Assembly: GCF_905163445.1 (NCBI RefSeq)
Contig: NC_053189.1
Span: 15,580,001 to 15,644,000 of the forward strand
DNA: 64,000 nucleotides
Direction: 5' to 3'
Source: Pararge aegeria
Lineage: Eukaryota > Arthropoda > Insecta > Lepidoptera > Nymphalidae
Position numbers and translations under genes: made by a program. Positions 33,610 through 44,654 of the stretch are shown piece by piece. Each line of letters opens with the position of its first letter. Within the stretch, counting starts at the first letter, position 1. Under the pieces are notes generated by a model. The model was not told the origin of the DNA. It searched no databases and saw nothing but the letters and a program-made list of their open reading frames with translations.

Positions 33610-33829
33610 ACAAATTTTCAATCTGACATCAGATGTTCATATTAGATGAAAGATCTCAGATGACATGACATAAGATGGTGATACGAGAGAAGCGCGGTGC
33701 ACCTAGTGGATAATTTTTTTTGCGAGAACCGAGTTTGATCTACGGCACCTTTAACTTTTCAGAGTTATGTGCCTTTCTAATTTAAGCATTCAAATATCAC
33801 TTGTTTGAACTGTGAAGGCAAACATCGTG

Positions 33830-34175
33830 AGAAAACCTGAGAGTTCTGCATAATGTTCTCAATGGCGTGTGAAGTCTACTAAGGCGTACACCCTTCTTAT
33901 ACTAACAGGTCTGGGCCCAGTAGTGGACCAGGTAATGGGTCGATAATGATTGTATTGGGGATGCCATGGAATAGGGATTTTTTTTCCACTACAAGTTAGC
34001 CCTTGACTGCAATCTCACCTGGTGGTAAGTGATGATGCAGTTTAAGACAGTAACGTGCTAACCTGTTAGGGAGTATGGTAGTCGTACCCCTAATCGGTTT
34101 CTACGCGACATTGCATCGCACCGGAACACTAAATCGTTTAGCGGCACGTCTTTGTCGGACAAAGCCTCCCACCAG
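33830..34175 (+). repeat. two interspersed repeat fragments, repeat D best copy
   Basis: Bases 33830-33960 are a common lepidopteran repeat (gcgtgtgaagtctac, gggcccagtagtggacc). Bases 33996-34175 are the longest copy of repeat D (gttagcccttgactgcaatc to cggcacgtctttg and agcctcccacca). Confidence 0.55.
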
Positions 34176-34357
34176 GCAAAATTATTTTAATTTTCTCTCA
34201 TATCATTTCAATAAAGGGTGTGAATGTAAATTTTTCAATAATTTTAATTACAAATCCGTCCATAGTATTTTTTTTATTATATTATTTCTCCAGAAAACAA
34301 AATATATCAAACATACAAAAACTGTTGAAAGTGTATTAAAATAACGCTTCTTTACAG

Positions 34358-35106
34358 ATTCCACATCACCCGATCTACTAGGATCATATTCTGAGCACCC
34401 ACCACAATCTTTGCAAAGAGTCAATCAAATAGTTGTGACACCAGACTTGCCTGTACCCATTGAAACTGGTGCCATCAAAACTGACGAAAAAAAAACTAAA
34501 TTTTGTAGAAAACGCGCCATTGTAAGACCGGAGACACCTAAACCTTTGTATTCGTGTGGCTGCCATCATAATTGCGTTGCCAAAATTAACGGCGAGATCC
34601 AAAACGATCTATTTAACGAATTCTGGAGTTTAAGCGATAGACAAACTCAAAGGGACTATTTGGTACATAGAGTTAAATTCGAGGAACCTAAAAAGAGCCT
34701 TGTAAACGAATCTAGGAAGAAATTCAGCCTGACATACACATTTGTGTACCGTGATAATGTATATAATGTTTGCAGACAGTTCTTTATGAATACTTTGAAT
34801 GTGAGTGAGAAGGTAATAAGGTACGCATTGTTAAATAAGGACAAGGACTTAAATCTCGAGCTGCCACAAGAGGCCAGTTTTAGTACTACGTCGAGAGGTG
34901 GTACAGTCATCGTCTACAAAGGCTTTAGATTCAGACGGCACGTCGTTAGTGATGCGAAGACACGTTGGCACTGTGCCGCACACAGAAATAAAGGATGCAG
35001 AGCCTACCTCTATACTATTGGTACACAAATCGTCAGAGTTAATAATAATCACAACCACGATATTCCTGAAGACATAATTTTACCGGCTACTAAATCCTTA
35101 TCCTAA
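34358..35106 (+). CDS. mod(mdg4): chimeric terminal exon: FFxxTL domain + FLYWCH (copy A)
   Basis: Terminal exon of 248 codons plus TAA after gcttctttacag, with two leading bases (at), over three times the usual size. Residues about 1-60 are a low-complexity lead. Residues about 61-165 are a domain with CGCHHNC, FNEFWSLSDRQTQRDYLV, SLTYTFVYRDNVYNVC and QFFMNTLNVSEKVIRYAL. This matches a widespread insect family of uncharacterised, probably transposon-associated proteins with CxCxxxC, F-x-x-F-W-x-L and V-C-x-x-F-F-x-x-T-L motifs. Residues about 170-240 are a canonical FLYWCH: SFSTTSRGGTVIVYKGFRF, TRWHCAAHRNKGCRAYLY, NNHNHDI. The two parts share one uninterrupted frame. The paralogue is at 48585. 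Confidence 0.9.
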
Positions 35107-35428
35107 CTAATATTATAAATGCGAAATGTTTAATTGTCCTTCTTTCACCCTCTACTAAGCATTAAATCAGGTAACATTGACAGCTTTTTAGCCTGGAAAA
35201 ACAAGCGGCTCTCACAGGATTTGTAAAAAAAAAACCTAATAAACGCTTATAAAAAACGCGAAAAAGATGTTTTAAAATTACCTTATTATAAAAGCGTATA
35301 CTCAATCCCACAAATGATTTCTGTTTCGCAGGCGATATGCAAATAACACTAATTTATGACAATTTCTTGTAAGTCTACTGTTTATATCCACTTTTCTATC
35401 CACTAATATGTTGTCTTATATAAGCTAA
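35107..35428. other. intron, nothing recognised
   Basis: A/T-rich. No gene; no clear repeat. Confidence 0.4.
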
Positions 35429-35429
35429 T

Positions 35430-35672
35430 CACTAGGATAGACGTCCACTGCTGGACATAGGTCTTTTGTAGGGAGTTCCAAGTTCCACGGTTCTGAGCCG
35501 CTTGGATCCAGCGGCTACCTTAATGTCGTCTGTCCACCTCGTTGGGGGTCGACCAACGCTGCGCTTACCAGGGGCTGCCATTTCAGCACCTTGGGCCCCA
35601 ACGTCCAACCTTCCTCCGAACTATGTGCCCGGCCCATTGCCACTTCAGCTTCGCGACTCGTTGAGCAACAAA
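35430..35672 (-). mobile_element. RTE-type LINE fragment
   Basis: Reverse-strand copy with the 3' phrase gacgtccactgctggacataggtc on the plus strand and the coding part EAEVAMGRAHSSEEGWT on the minus. Related to 29160-29590; short and internally deleted. Confidence 0.65.
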
Positions 35673-36262
35673 GCATTAATTTAAACCAAAAAAGATGTAT
35701 TACATAATATTCGGCTGATAATGTCATTGAAATAAAAATTAAAAAGAAATAAAAATGCTTAGGTTATTAAATATCGAATAACGGATTCTTACAAACACAT
35801 ATGTAAGAGACACGAAAAATATTTCATAGGAAGTTAACTTAAAAAATAATGTTATGCTGACGCAACGGGACTTACACCCGTATCAAACAACATTACTTTA
35901 AGGTCCAACAGTGCGTTCGAAAGCACAGGTTGAAGAAAATAGTCATAAACAACATGCAGACGAACGGCCATAAGCGTTCTTTGAAACGAACGCACAGATT
36001 AAGTAGCTGGATAGCTACTTACGCTTCGCATAGTGCTACAAATCCAATCACAGTGCCCCATTAATTACTATGTGTACGCACATCAAAGTTTCTTTATAGT
36101 ATTGTTTATGAAAAGAATGGCTGGCCATACTTTAAGCACTGGGAAATGTCGTTATTATCATTGCTACTATACATAGGGAAGTAATGTTCGTGAATACGTA
36201 AAAGATTGCCTAATAAAACAGAACATTCTTGTCTTAAATGTGCCATTTGAATGAAACATTTA
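35673..36262. other. intron, nothing recognised
   Basis: No gene or known repeat. Confidence 0.35.
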
Positions 36263-36263
36263 A

Positions 36264-37094
36264 CTATAGTCGGAAAAATGTAATAGGCCCGTTTTGACAT
36301 TTGTGCAAGATCATAGAATGTAACTTGGAACGAAACTGAAAGAAACAAAAAAATTAAAATCAATTACATACAGTGTTTTAAAAAATACGTAAATTTTTTT
36401 GGGACGTTAAATAATATGAAAGAATATATCGCGAGTATTCTTTTTGCGCTTACTTCATAGTAGCATGCAATTTATAATTGTTGCGAAACGTTCCGAAAAC
36501 AGTTACGTTCTCAGTCTTTTTTTTTTTATACTAGGGCTGTAACCATTTTTTTACTGAATATCGAAACTAAATATTGTGTAGTTATCTTTACTGCAAAGAA
36601 TAAGCTTGGTTCTCAAAATGGATTCTAAATAATGAGTCTGAGATGATGTATCTGACCAAACGGCACATGACTGAAGCGTCCCCGCGCGCACTGCGCAGTT
36701 TTTCGTTCCTCATCTTGTAAAGTTGACTGTGCGCTCGTTTAAGTTTGATATATATTGTTTACTATTACGTTAACTATGGCTCTTCTATTTTGGACATTAA
36801 TTTAAACATGTGATTTGACTCGATTTTTGTGTTTGTTGTTATATAGTACTAACTCTGTTTCAACATGTTGAAACGTGGACGTATAATCAACAGGTACACG
36901 CGTATTGATTGTGAAGTTAAAGGAATACTTTGAACGAACGAACACTTTACAATACATAATAATATCAATCAAGTACTGATACAAACTTTAATTGATTTAT
37001 CGTGAGTATCGAGTACAGAGTCTTATGGTTCCATAACTAGTTACATCGCGATGACAAATGTCAAAACGGGCCTATTACATTTTTACGACTATAG
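36264..37094. mobile_element. non-autonomous DNA element with ~40-base TIRs
   Basis: The left end ctatagtcggaaaaatgtaa and, on the opposite strand, the right end ctatagtcgtaaaaatgtaa extend as inverted repeats through taggcccgttttgacatttgt, about 40 bases with one mismatch. The 830-base body has no coding frame of note. Target duplication is not resolved (left flank ttaa, right flank tact). The superfamily is open. Confidence 0.7.
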
Positions 37095-37460
37095 TACTAG
37101 TATCTTTACAATTTCGATTTGTAAAAAAAATCGTATAATATAAGCTTAAATGCTAATCAGATGTACTAATGTAGATAGGACAATAATAACGCAATTATGT
37201 AAATATTTTAATAAAAACATTGATATTGATAAATATACGAGTAAATTAAAAATATTAATGGCTTAAAGAAAAATAAGTTATTTTTGTACAACAGTTTTTA
37301 TTGTACAACCTAAATCCCTAAGCTGTTTACTGTTATTGTAAATTGTTCCTAGAACTTTTTATAATAATTAATAATATTTTTTTTTTATTAAACACCAAAA
37401 CATAATAAATACATAAACAGCTTATAAACAAAACTAGGGTGTAATGGCGGCCTTATCACT
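37095..37460. other. AT-rich intron before the DEK_C cluster
   Basis: No gene seen. The sequence shared with the later copies of the duplicated unit begins near 37462 (agtgacctattccaggcaacc). Confidence 0.4.
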
Positions 37461-37682
37461 GATAGTGACCTATTCCAGGCAACCATTAATTAGAAAGATA
37501 GACTGCATGAAATTGTGTCAATTTACATGATCATAAATAGTATTAGCATATTTTATGTAGACATCTAGCGAGTAGTAGTAGTGTATTTTGTTATGGAGCT
37601 CGTCCAGGGAAGTACTTCTACCATAACGGCAATGGTTAGTGATAATGTTGAAGAATAAGCATTAACCGTATATATTTTTCAG

Positions 37683-38209
37683 GGGAGGCAGAGCGCAAGA
37701 GCAATGAGGAGGTCGAAGTTGTTGCATCAGGAAGCGGACAAAACGCACATTTGGAGAACGAAGTTGAGATTGTGAACTCGGAGAGTGAAGGCGAAGGCGT
37801 AGAGTTTGCTAGCGATGTAGAGGATTACTATGAGCAGATGTCCAGGGGTGATGAGGCGGTGTCCAGTTCGGTGGTCATGCGCCACGAAAGAGTTGTGGCT
37901 GAGGCCACGCCGTCCAATATACAAGCGCCAACACCACCGCCAAACTCCGACGAGGGCAGCGAGGAGGAAGAAGATGACGATGAAGACAGCGATGAGTCCG
38001 ACGCCCCTGCGGATGACGGAGTCAAGCGTCCGCCGACTGACGCCGAGATAAAGAAGTACTTAAAGAAAATCCTAAAGGGCGCAAACTTTGAGCAGGTGAC
38101 GATGAAGTCGGTGTGCGTGCAGGTATACAACCACTACCCGGACTTCGATCTCAGGCACAAGAAGGACTTCATCAAGGCAACCATCAAATCAATTATTTTA
38201 GATGTTTAA
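37683..38209 (+). CDS. DEK C-terminal domain terminal exon, copy 1
   Basis: After acceptor tatatttttcag there are two leading bases (gg) and 174 codons to TAA, the same phase as the FLYWCH exons. Residues about 1-115 are acidic and disordered (SESEGEGVEFASDVED, GSEEEEDDDEDSDES). Residues about 120-174 match the C-terminal DEK_C fold of the chromatin protein DEK: KRPPTDAEIKKYLKKILKG, then EQVTMKSVCVQVYNHYPDFD and KKDFIKATIKSII, ending at its natural C-terminus. DEK_C binds DNA and mediates self-association in DEK. No SAP domain or other DEK exon is seen nearby. It could give a BTB-DEK_C isoform, or be the last exon of a DEK gene whose 5' part lies elsewhere. Confidence 0.85.
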
Positions 38210-39580
38210 AAAATAAGGACGGACTTTCTACGGAGCACACCGATACTTTATAAATGGATTTAGTTATACATTATTACTATATTTATACATTATGTATAAT
38301 AAAATATCTGGCAAGCGGTGTGGATAAACACCTCCATTTAGCACAGTACGCTAGGTACATAAGTAGAGACTTAATTTTCGATCACTCCACTCCACATTTT
38401 GGCTCGGTAGGAATTCTTGTAACATGTGTATTGTCTATTTTTGATTTTTGTTTTGTAATCATTATTATTATCATACACTAAACTCTCACACCCATTGTAC
38501 AAGATACATGAGCAAAGAGAGCCTAATATTAATAAAATTACTTAGATACGTAGCGATAAGTAAAGTATTACTATTATTATTATCCTAATTAAAATATATC
38601 CTATATTGTCCCAAATATAACATTATCATGCTTACTTAGATACATACTACGATAATACTATAAATACACTTAATTATACATTACATATAATTATTCTAAT
38701 AAACTTACTAAGATTCGTAGCGATAATTAAACTATTATTATTCTCATTAAATTATACTCTCATTCCCGGACACAAGATAAATACAGTTAATTATATATGA
38801 CATAAATACATCCTTATATTGTTAACCTCAGTGGCGTGCACAGGATTTTTGAGCTGGGTATGCATAAGATGGAAACATCCTTTCCCTTTCCTCCTTTTTC
38901 TTCTTCTTCTTCTTTCTCTGACCTGAGATAGACTGCATACATTTAGTGGTGCCACTCGTTAAGCTTACTGTAGCTTTGGGCATTACAATCTCCATCGCCA
39001 TGTGACCAACCCTTTTTTTTTTTGCGCATTGACGCATCCCTCCCGGAGACAGGTAAGAAATAATCTAACCTGTTTCCGGAAGGGTATGTGGGACACGAGA
39101 CCAGAATACCCACTAAAACCTAGCGGAACCGTCTACGCCATACCGAGACACCACAGGATGGCTTCCGTATGCTACTTTGGCATGTGACCAACCCTAAACT
39201 TTCTCGTGTGTGACCACAATTTAGAGAATCCTTACTAATATTATGAAATTCGATGGACGTTCGTGGCATTAGCTTATCGCATTTTTAAATTACCTGCTTT
39301 TTATCCACTTAAGATTTTTGTAAAAAGCAATAAGTAGCTATATTATTAATAAAGTTATAGGATATCTTTATTGATGTAGTGAGTAGGTGGGTGTTAATTA
39401 ATTTCCTTAGATGTTACCTTTTGGAGTTGGCACGCTGTTGTACGGTAAAATTCGTAAGAATTTATGATTACACCATAAATATTTTTAAGTCTACTTGTGA
39501 ATTTTGGTCAATTATTTATTATTATTCTCTATCATTTATTCTTTTTCTTTTATTTTTTTAAAATTATTAACAATGTTTAA
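38210..39580. other. 3' flank of DEK_C copy 1 and intron
   Basis: Bases 38210-38830 are shared with the 3' flanks of copies 2 and 3 (atctggcaagcggtgtggataaa, cgatcactccactccacattttgg, acttagatacgtagcgataa), with a possible polyadenylation signal (aataaaatatc) near 38298. From about 38830 to 39200 there is unrelated repeat-like text (tgtgaccaaccct occurs twice). No other gene. Confidence 0.6.
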
Positions 39581-39594
39581 AAATAAAATAAAAA

Positions 39595-40370
39595 ACACTA
39601 TTAAAAATTTATAAAAAAAAAAATTCCACCCGCCGCTTGCGGGGCTTTTGAATGCCCAAGCAACCGGTGGTCAGGGCTCCAGAGTGAGGAACCTTCTCAC
39701 AATACGCGCCGTTTCAAGGACTACTGCCTTCTGTATCCGACCCTTGGTCCAACAACCAAGCGAAAGCTTCTTAAGATGTTGGTCGAAAGTTTTCGCGAGA
39801 AGACCATTGACTTAAACGACGATCGGAACAACAACGGCCGACTCAACATTCCACATGGCGGTAATCTCTTGAGCAAGGTCCAAGTATTTAGATACTTTTT
39901 CCTTTTCAGCTTTCACCAGATTATCGTCATGTGGAATAGTAATGTCAACAATTATTGCACTACGCACTGATCGATCGACTAGCACTATATCAGGTCTATT
40001 AGCTGTAATATACCTGTCAGTTATAATCATTCGATCCCAGTAGAGCAATGCACTGCTATTTTCAAGAACTGACGCCAGGTCGTACCTATAGTAAGGCATC
40101 TCAAAATCGATAAGGCCGAACCGAAGAGCAAGTTGTTGATGAACTATCCCGGCTACTTGATTATGTCTGTGCAAGTATTCGCCGTTAGCAAGATGAGAAC
40201 ACCCGGAAACTATATGCCTGAGGGACTCCCCAGGACGATGACACGCTCGACATATGTCTAGAGTGCCATCTTTCATAATGTGTTTCCGGTAGTTTCCAGT
40301 CTTGATGACTTCGTCCATAATTGCACAAACAAAACCCTCGTTTTCCCCAAATAGGTCACCGAACTATTAT
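39595..40370 (-). mobile_element. LINE C-terminal fragment (zinc-knuckle type)
   Basis: The minus-strand frame at 39812-40318 (168 codons) carries CRACHRPGESLRHIVSGC, HLANGEYLHRHNQVAGIVHQ, RPDIVLVD and AIIVDITIPHDDNL. This matches the C-terminal cysteine-histidine and endonuclease-like region of site-specific non-LTR retrotransposons of the R2/R4 type. The 5' part is missing and an att microsatellite borders it. Relic. Confidence 0.65.
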
Positions 40371-40374
40371 TATT

Positions 40375-41885
40375 ATTATTATTAATGCAAAAAAGTGTTT
40401 GTCGGTCCTTCCTTGACGTCCTAACTAAGCAACCAATCCACCTGATTGCATAGAGTTAGTTGAAAGGGCGGACGGACATAGGTCACTTTTTATCTGAAAA
40501 AAACAACGTTTCACCAACTAACGTTGTTTTCCTTCACCGTTCTAGCAAGTTATATTTACTTGCTTCATTACGGCAAGTTTTTTCAAAATCGTGTGAAATC
40601 CAAAAATCAGTACTAGGCCAGCGTGGCGGACTGCAGGCTTTTGCGGGGAGAGACCCGTGTCCTGTAGCGGGCCGGTAATGGGTTGATATGATGATGATGA
40701 TGTTTCAATGAGAAAAAAAAAAATTATAAAATTACAGAAAAATTAAAACATTGTTACAATAACTCTCTACAAACAAGTTTTTGATGTGAAACATCTATAG
40801 TTGTCTTAAGTGCCTGCCCGACAGATCAAATGGCAATCAATGCCGATGTCCCTCAGGGAGCTGTTCTCTCCGCTACACTTTTTTTTGCTTCACATTAATG
40901 ATCTGTTGAATCCCGGTATCGCGTTTTTATACAATTAAATTGCAAGTTCCTCGCGTTTTTTGCAGAGAGTTTGAAAATCCTTTTATAATCTAGAGATGAA
41001 ATAGTTCACATTCAGGAAACAAATCAATTATTTCTATTTAGCTGACAAACCATAGATTAGGCAGCTATTTTTTTTAAATCCTTCGGGAAACTTTTCCTGA
41101 TATTTTATGATATAAAAGACACATATATTTTTTATTCTAAGTTTCTCCTATGTATGTATTTACTTCGTATAAAATGTGTGTGTGTATTAAAGAGTTAAAG
41201 CAAACAAACAAAGGCAGTTTAAATATATATAATCTATTTAATATTCTTGTGAATGAATTATTATTATTATTATCATTAATATTTTTTATTACAATTACTT
41301 TCATTGTTTAAACAAAAAATAACAATAGACTGTCCTCTTGTAACTTGAACCTCCCACGCAAGGGAAGATTATATGATCGGGTTCGTTAGGGCTAATCCAG
41401 TGCCGCAACTTCGCAATTCTTACTATATGTTGTAGTTCCCTTTACAAATCACTCCTCGCATTCGATCACTCTCGCGTTATCCAGCTTTTCAGCCAAACGA
41501 GATTAACGTTTTTGTGGTGAGGAAAAATCGATACTAGTATAAACAACTCTTTGTGGATGCAATCTAAAAATAGATCAACACCAAAAACTTTGGTGTGACG
41601 AGTTTGGAATTTTAAATTTAATTTGTTGAGCTTCGTTAGAGGTTTTCCATGTTTTTTACATGTTTTGTGGAAACGCATGTAAAATTGAATTGTGTTTGTC
41701 TTGAGCTCCGCTGTCGGCTGCCAGCAGGGTGATTCACTAGATCTCGCTATTTTTAGTCTAGCTACATATCCTATTTTTTCAACTTTAAATTAAAAATGTA
41801 ATATCTGGAATTAATATGATGGGACCTGAGGTGGGAGAGTGAACACAGTTTTTGATGACGTTAAGAGTATCACATCGTTAAGAGT
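40375..41885. other. intron with small repeat fragments
   Basis: Bases about 40610-40700 (gcgtggcggactgcaggctt, gtcctgtagcgggccggtaatgggttga, then gatgat) are a common lepidopteran retroposon end, echoed at 45955-45998. No gene was seen in the rest. Confidence 0.45.
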
Positions 41886-41886
41886 A

Positions 41887-42178
41887 GACGGCCGATTGGC
41901 GCAGTGGACAGCGAACCTGCTTTCTGAGTCCAAGGCCGTGGGTTCGATTCCCACAACTGGAAAATGTTTGTGTGATGAGCTTTATGCTCATTTCATCATC
42001 ATGCCATTTTCCAGTGTTTTTCAGTGTCTGGGTGTTTATATGTATTTTCTAAGTATTTATGTATATATAATTCATAAAAATATTCATCAGTCATCTTAGT
42101 ACCCATAACACAAGCTACGCTTACTTTGGGGCTAGGTGGCGATGTGTGTATTGTCGTAGTATATTTATTTAGTTATTT

Positions 42179-42213
<35 letters not shown>
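41887..42213 (+). repeat. tRNA-derived SINE (Metulj-like), best-kept copy
   Basis: A box gattggcgcagtggacagc, B box gggttcgattcccac, full body, and a long (ttta)n tail from about 42160. It lies just upstream of DEK_C copy 2 and marks a junction: sequence shared with the other DEK units resumes right after the tail. Confidence 0.8.
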
Positions 42214-42214
<1 letters not shown>

Positions 42215-42395
42215 CATCAAAATTGGGTCAATTGACATGATCATAAATGGTATTAGCTTATTTTAAGTAGACATCTAGTGAGTAGTAGTAGTAGTGCATT
42301 TTGTTATAGAGCTCGTCCAGGGATGTACTTCTACCATAACGGCAATGGTTAGTGATAATGTTGAAGAATAAGCATTAACCGTATATATTTTTCAG

Positions 42396-42922
42396 GGGAG
42401 GCAGAGCGCAAGAGCAATGAGGAGGTCGACGTTGTTGCATCAGGAAGCGGACAAAACGCACATTTGGAGGACGAAGTTCAGATTGTGAACTCGGAGAGTA
42501 AAGGCGAAGGCGTTGAGTTTGCTAGCGATGTAGAGGAGTACTATGAGCAGATGTCCAGGGGCGATGAGGCGGTGTCCAGTTCGGTGATTATGCGCCACGA
42601 AAGAGTTGTGGCTGAGGCCACGCCGTCCAATATACAAGCGCCAACACCACCACCCAACTCCGATGAGGGAAGCGAGGAGGAAGAAGATGACGATGACGAC
42701 AGCGATGAGTCTGAAGCCCCTGCGGATGACGGAGTCAAGCGTCCGCCTTCTGACGAAGAGATAAAGAAGTACTTAAAGAAAATCCTAAAGGGCGCAAACT
42801 TTGAGCAGGTGACGATGAAGTCGGTGTGCGTGCAGGTATACAACCACTACCCGGACTTCGATCTCAGGCACAAGAAGGACTTCATCAAGGCAACCATCAA
42901 ATCAATTATTTTAGATGTTTAA
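42396..42922 (+). CDS. DEK C-terminal domain terminal exon, copy 2
   Basis: Same architecture and length as copy 1: acceptor tatatttttcag, two leading bases (gg), 174 codons, TAA. It differs at scattered positions (for example ESKGEG for ESEGEG, SSVIMRHE for SSVVMRHE, PPSDEEIKK for PPTDAEIKK) with no frameshift or stop. The domain core EQVTMKSVCVQVYNHYPDFD is identical. The upstream shared flank starts near 42222 (gggtcaattgacatgatcata). Intactness of a second copy argues that the protein tail is used. Confidence 0.85.
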
Positions 42923-43424
42923 AAAATAATGACGGACTTTCTACGGAGCACACCGATACTTTATAAACGGACTTAGTTATAAATTATTGCAATATTTATA
43001 CATTATGGATAATAAAATATCTGGCAAGCGGTGTGGATAAACTCCTCCATTTAACACAGTACGCTAGGTACATAAGTAGAGAATTAATTTCCGATCACTC
43101 CACTCCACATTTTGGCTGGGTAGGAATTCTTGTAACTTTTAACATGTGTATTGTCTATTTTTGATTTTTGTTTTGTAATCATTATTATTATCATACACTA
43201 AACTCTCACACCCATTGTACAAGATACATGAGCAAAGAGAGCCTAATATTAATAAACTTACTTAGATACGTAGCGATAAGTAAACAATTACTATTATTAT
43301 TATCCTTATTAAAATATACTCTCATACCCGGACACAAGATAAATACAGTTTAATATATATGACATTAATACATTCTTATGTTGTTAACCTCACTTAGATA
43401 CTTAGCGACAAATAAACTATTAAT
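42923..43424. other. 3' flank of DEK_C copy 2
   Basis: Closely matches 38210-38830 and leads into the next duplicated unit, whose 5' flank begins near 43425 (gaatagtgatctattccaggc). No other gene. Confidence 0.65.
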
Positions 43425-43555
43425 AGGAATAGTGATCTATTCCAGGCAACCATTAATTAGAAAGATAGACTGCATAAAATTGTGTCAAATTACATGATCA
43501 TAAATGGTATAAGCATATTTAATGTAGACATCTAGTGATTAGTAGAAGTAGTGTC

Positions 43556-44026
43556 TGTAGGATTGTAGGCGTAGTGGTAATAAATTAGTATGGCCCAAAG
43601 TAAACCTCACTTTATATAAAAGAAATGTTTATTGTATGGCAATAACAATTTATAAAAAAATAACCAAATACTTTAATTGACAAACCTCTGCCTAAGTTTA
43701 AGGTTAAAATTATTTAATGGCTTATGCTTCGACAGTTTTATTCAGTAGACGAATTTCTAAAACTAAAAAATAATTGTGTTTCTAGGTTTATATTTTGGTT
43801 AACTTTACATTATTTAATTTTAAGTTGACATTGTTATTTAATTTCACAGTTTTGATACCTTAATTTTTCTGTCATTTTATATAAAATGAAAAAAAAATTT
43901 TATTATTAAGGTGTTGTTATAATTAGCATGCCATAGAATGGCAGATTGTAGCACGGAACTTGTAATATTCCATTATAAGATCAAGTTTGTTAACCTGCAA
44001 TCACGAAAATAAAGATTTGAATTTAG
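43556..44026. mobile_element. ~470-base insertion in the 5' flank of DEK_C copy 3
   Basis: Relative to copies 1 and 2, the flank is broken between gaagtagtgt (near 43553) and agtgcattttt (near 44023). The inserted DNA ends aaaataaagatttgaattt, a typical LINE 3' end. The short agtg at both edges may be part of a target duplication. Confidence 0.5.
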
Positions 44027-44127
44027 TGCATTTTTTTATAGAGCTCGGCCAGGGAAATACTACTACCGTAACGGCAATGGTTAGTGATAATTTTGAAGAA
44101 TAAGCATTAACCGTTTATATTTTTCAG

Positions 44128-44654
44128 GGGAGGCAGAGCGCAAGAGCAATGAGGAGGTCGACGTTGTTGCATCAGGAAGCGGACAAAACGCACATTTGGA
44201 GGACGAAGTTCAGATTGTGAACTCGGAGAGTGAAGGCGAAGGCGTAGAGTTTGCTAGCGATGTAGAGGAGTACTATGAGCAGATGTCCAGGGGCGATGAG
44301 GCGGTGTCCAGTTCGGTGATTATGCGCCACGAAAGAGTTGTGGCTGAGGCTACGCCGTCCAATATACAAGCGCCAACACCACCACCCAACTCCGACGAGG
44401 GAAGCGAGGAGGAAGAAGATGACGATGAAGACAGCGATGAGTCCGAAGCCCCTGCGGATGAAGGAGTCAAGCGTCCGCCTACTGACGACGAGATAAAGAA
44501 GTACTTAAAGAAAATCCTAAAGGGTGCAAACTTCGAGCAGGTGACGATGAAGTCGGTGTGTGTGCAGGTATACAACCACTACCCGGACTTCGATCTCAGG
44601 CACAAGAAGGACTTCATCAAGGCAACCATCAAATCAATTATTTTTGATATTTAA
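44128..44654 (+). CDS. DEK C-terminal domain terminal exon, copy 3
   Basis: Third intact copy, 174 codons plus TAA, after acceptor tttatatttttcag with two leading bases (gg). The acidic region has EEEEDDDEDSDESEAPADEG. The C-terminus is KSIIFDI where copies 1 and 2 have KSIILDV. It is closer to copy 2 than to copy 1 over the first half (both share EDEVQIVNSES and SSVIMRHE), so copies 2 and 3 separated last. Same strand and phase as the FLYWCH array. Confidence 0.85.

Noticed and set aside
37828..38130. Serine-rich minus-strand frames over each DEK_C exon
   Set aside because: Complement of the acidic Glu/Asp codon runs; shadows of the real exons.
39812..40318. Host gene of 168 codons on the minus strand
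   Set aside because: Motifs are those of the C-terminus of a non-LTR retrotransposon and the 5' part is missing.
41887..41965. tRNA gene
   Set aside because: A and B boxes are present but they head a multi-copy SINE with a long body and (ttta)n tail.
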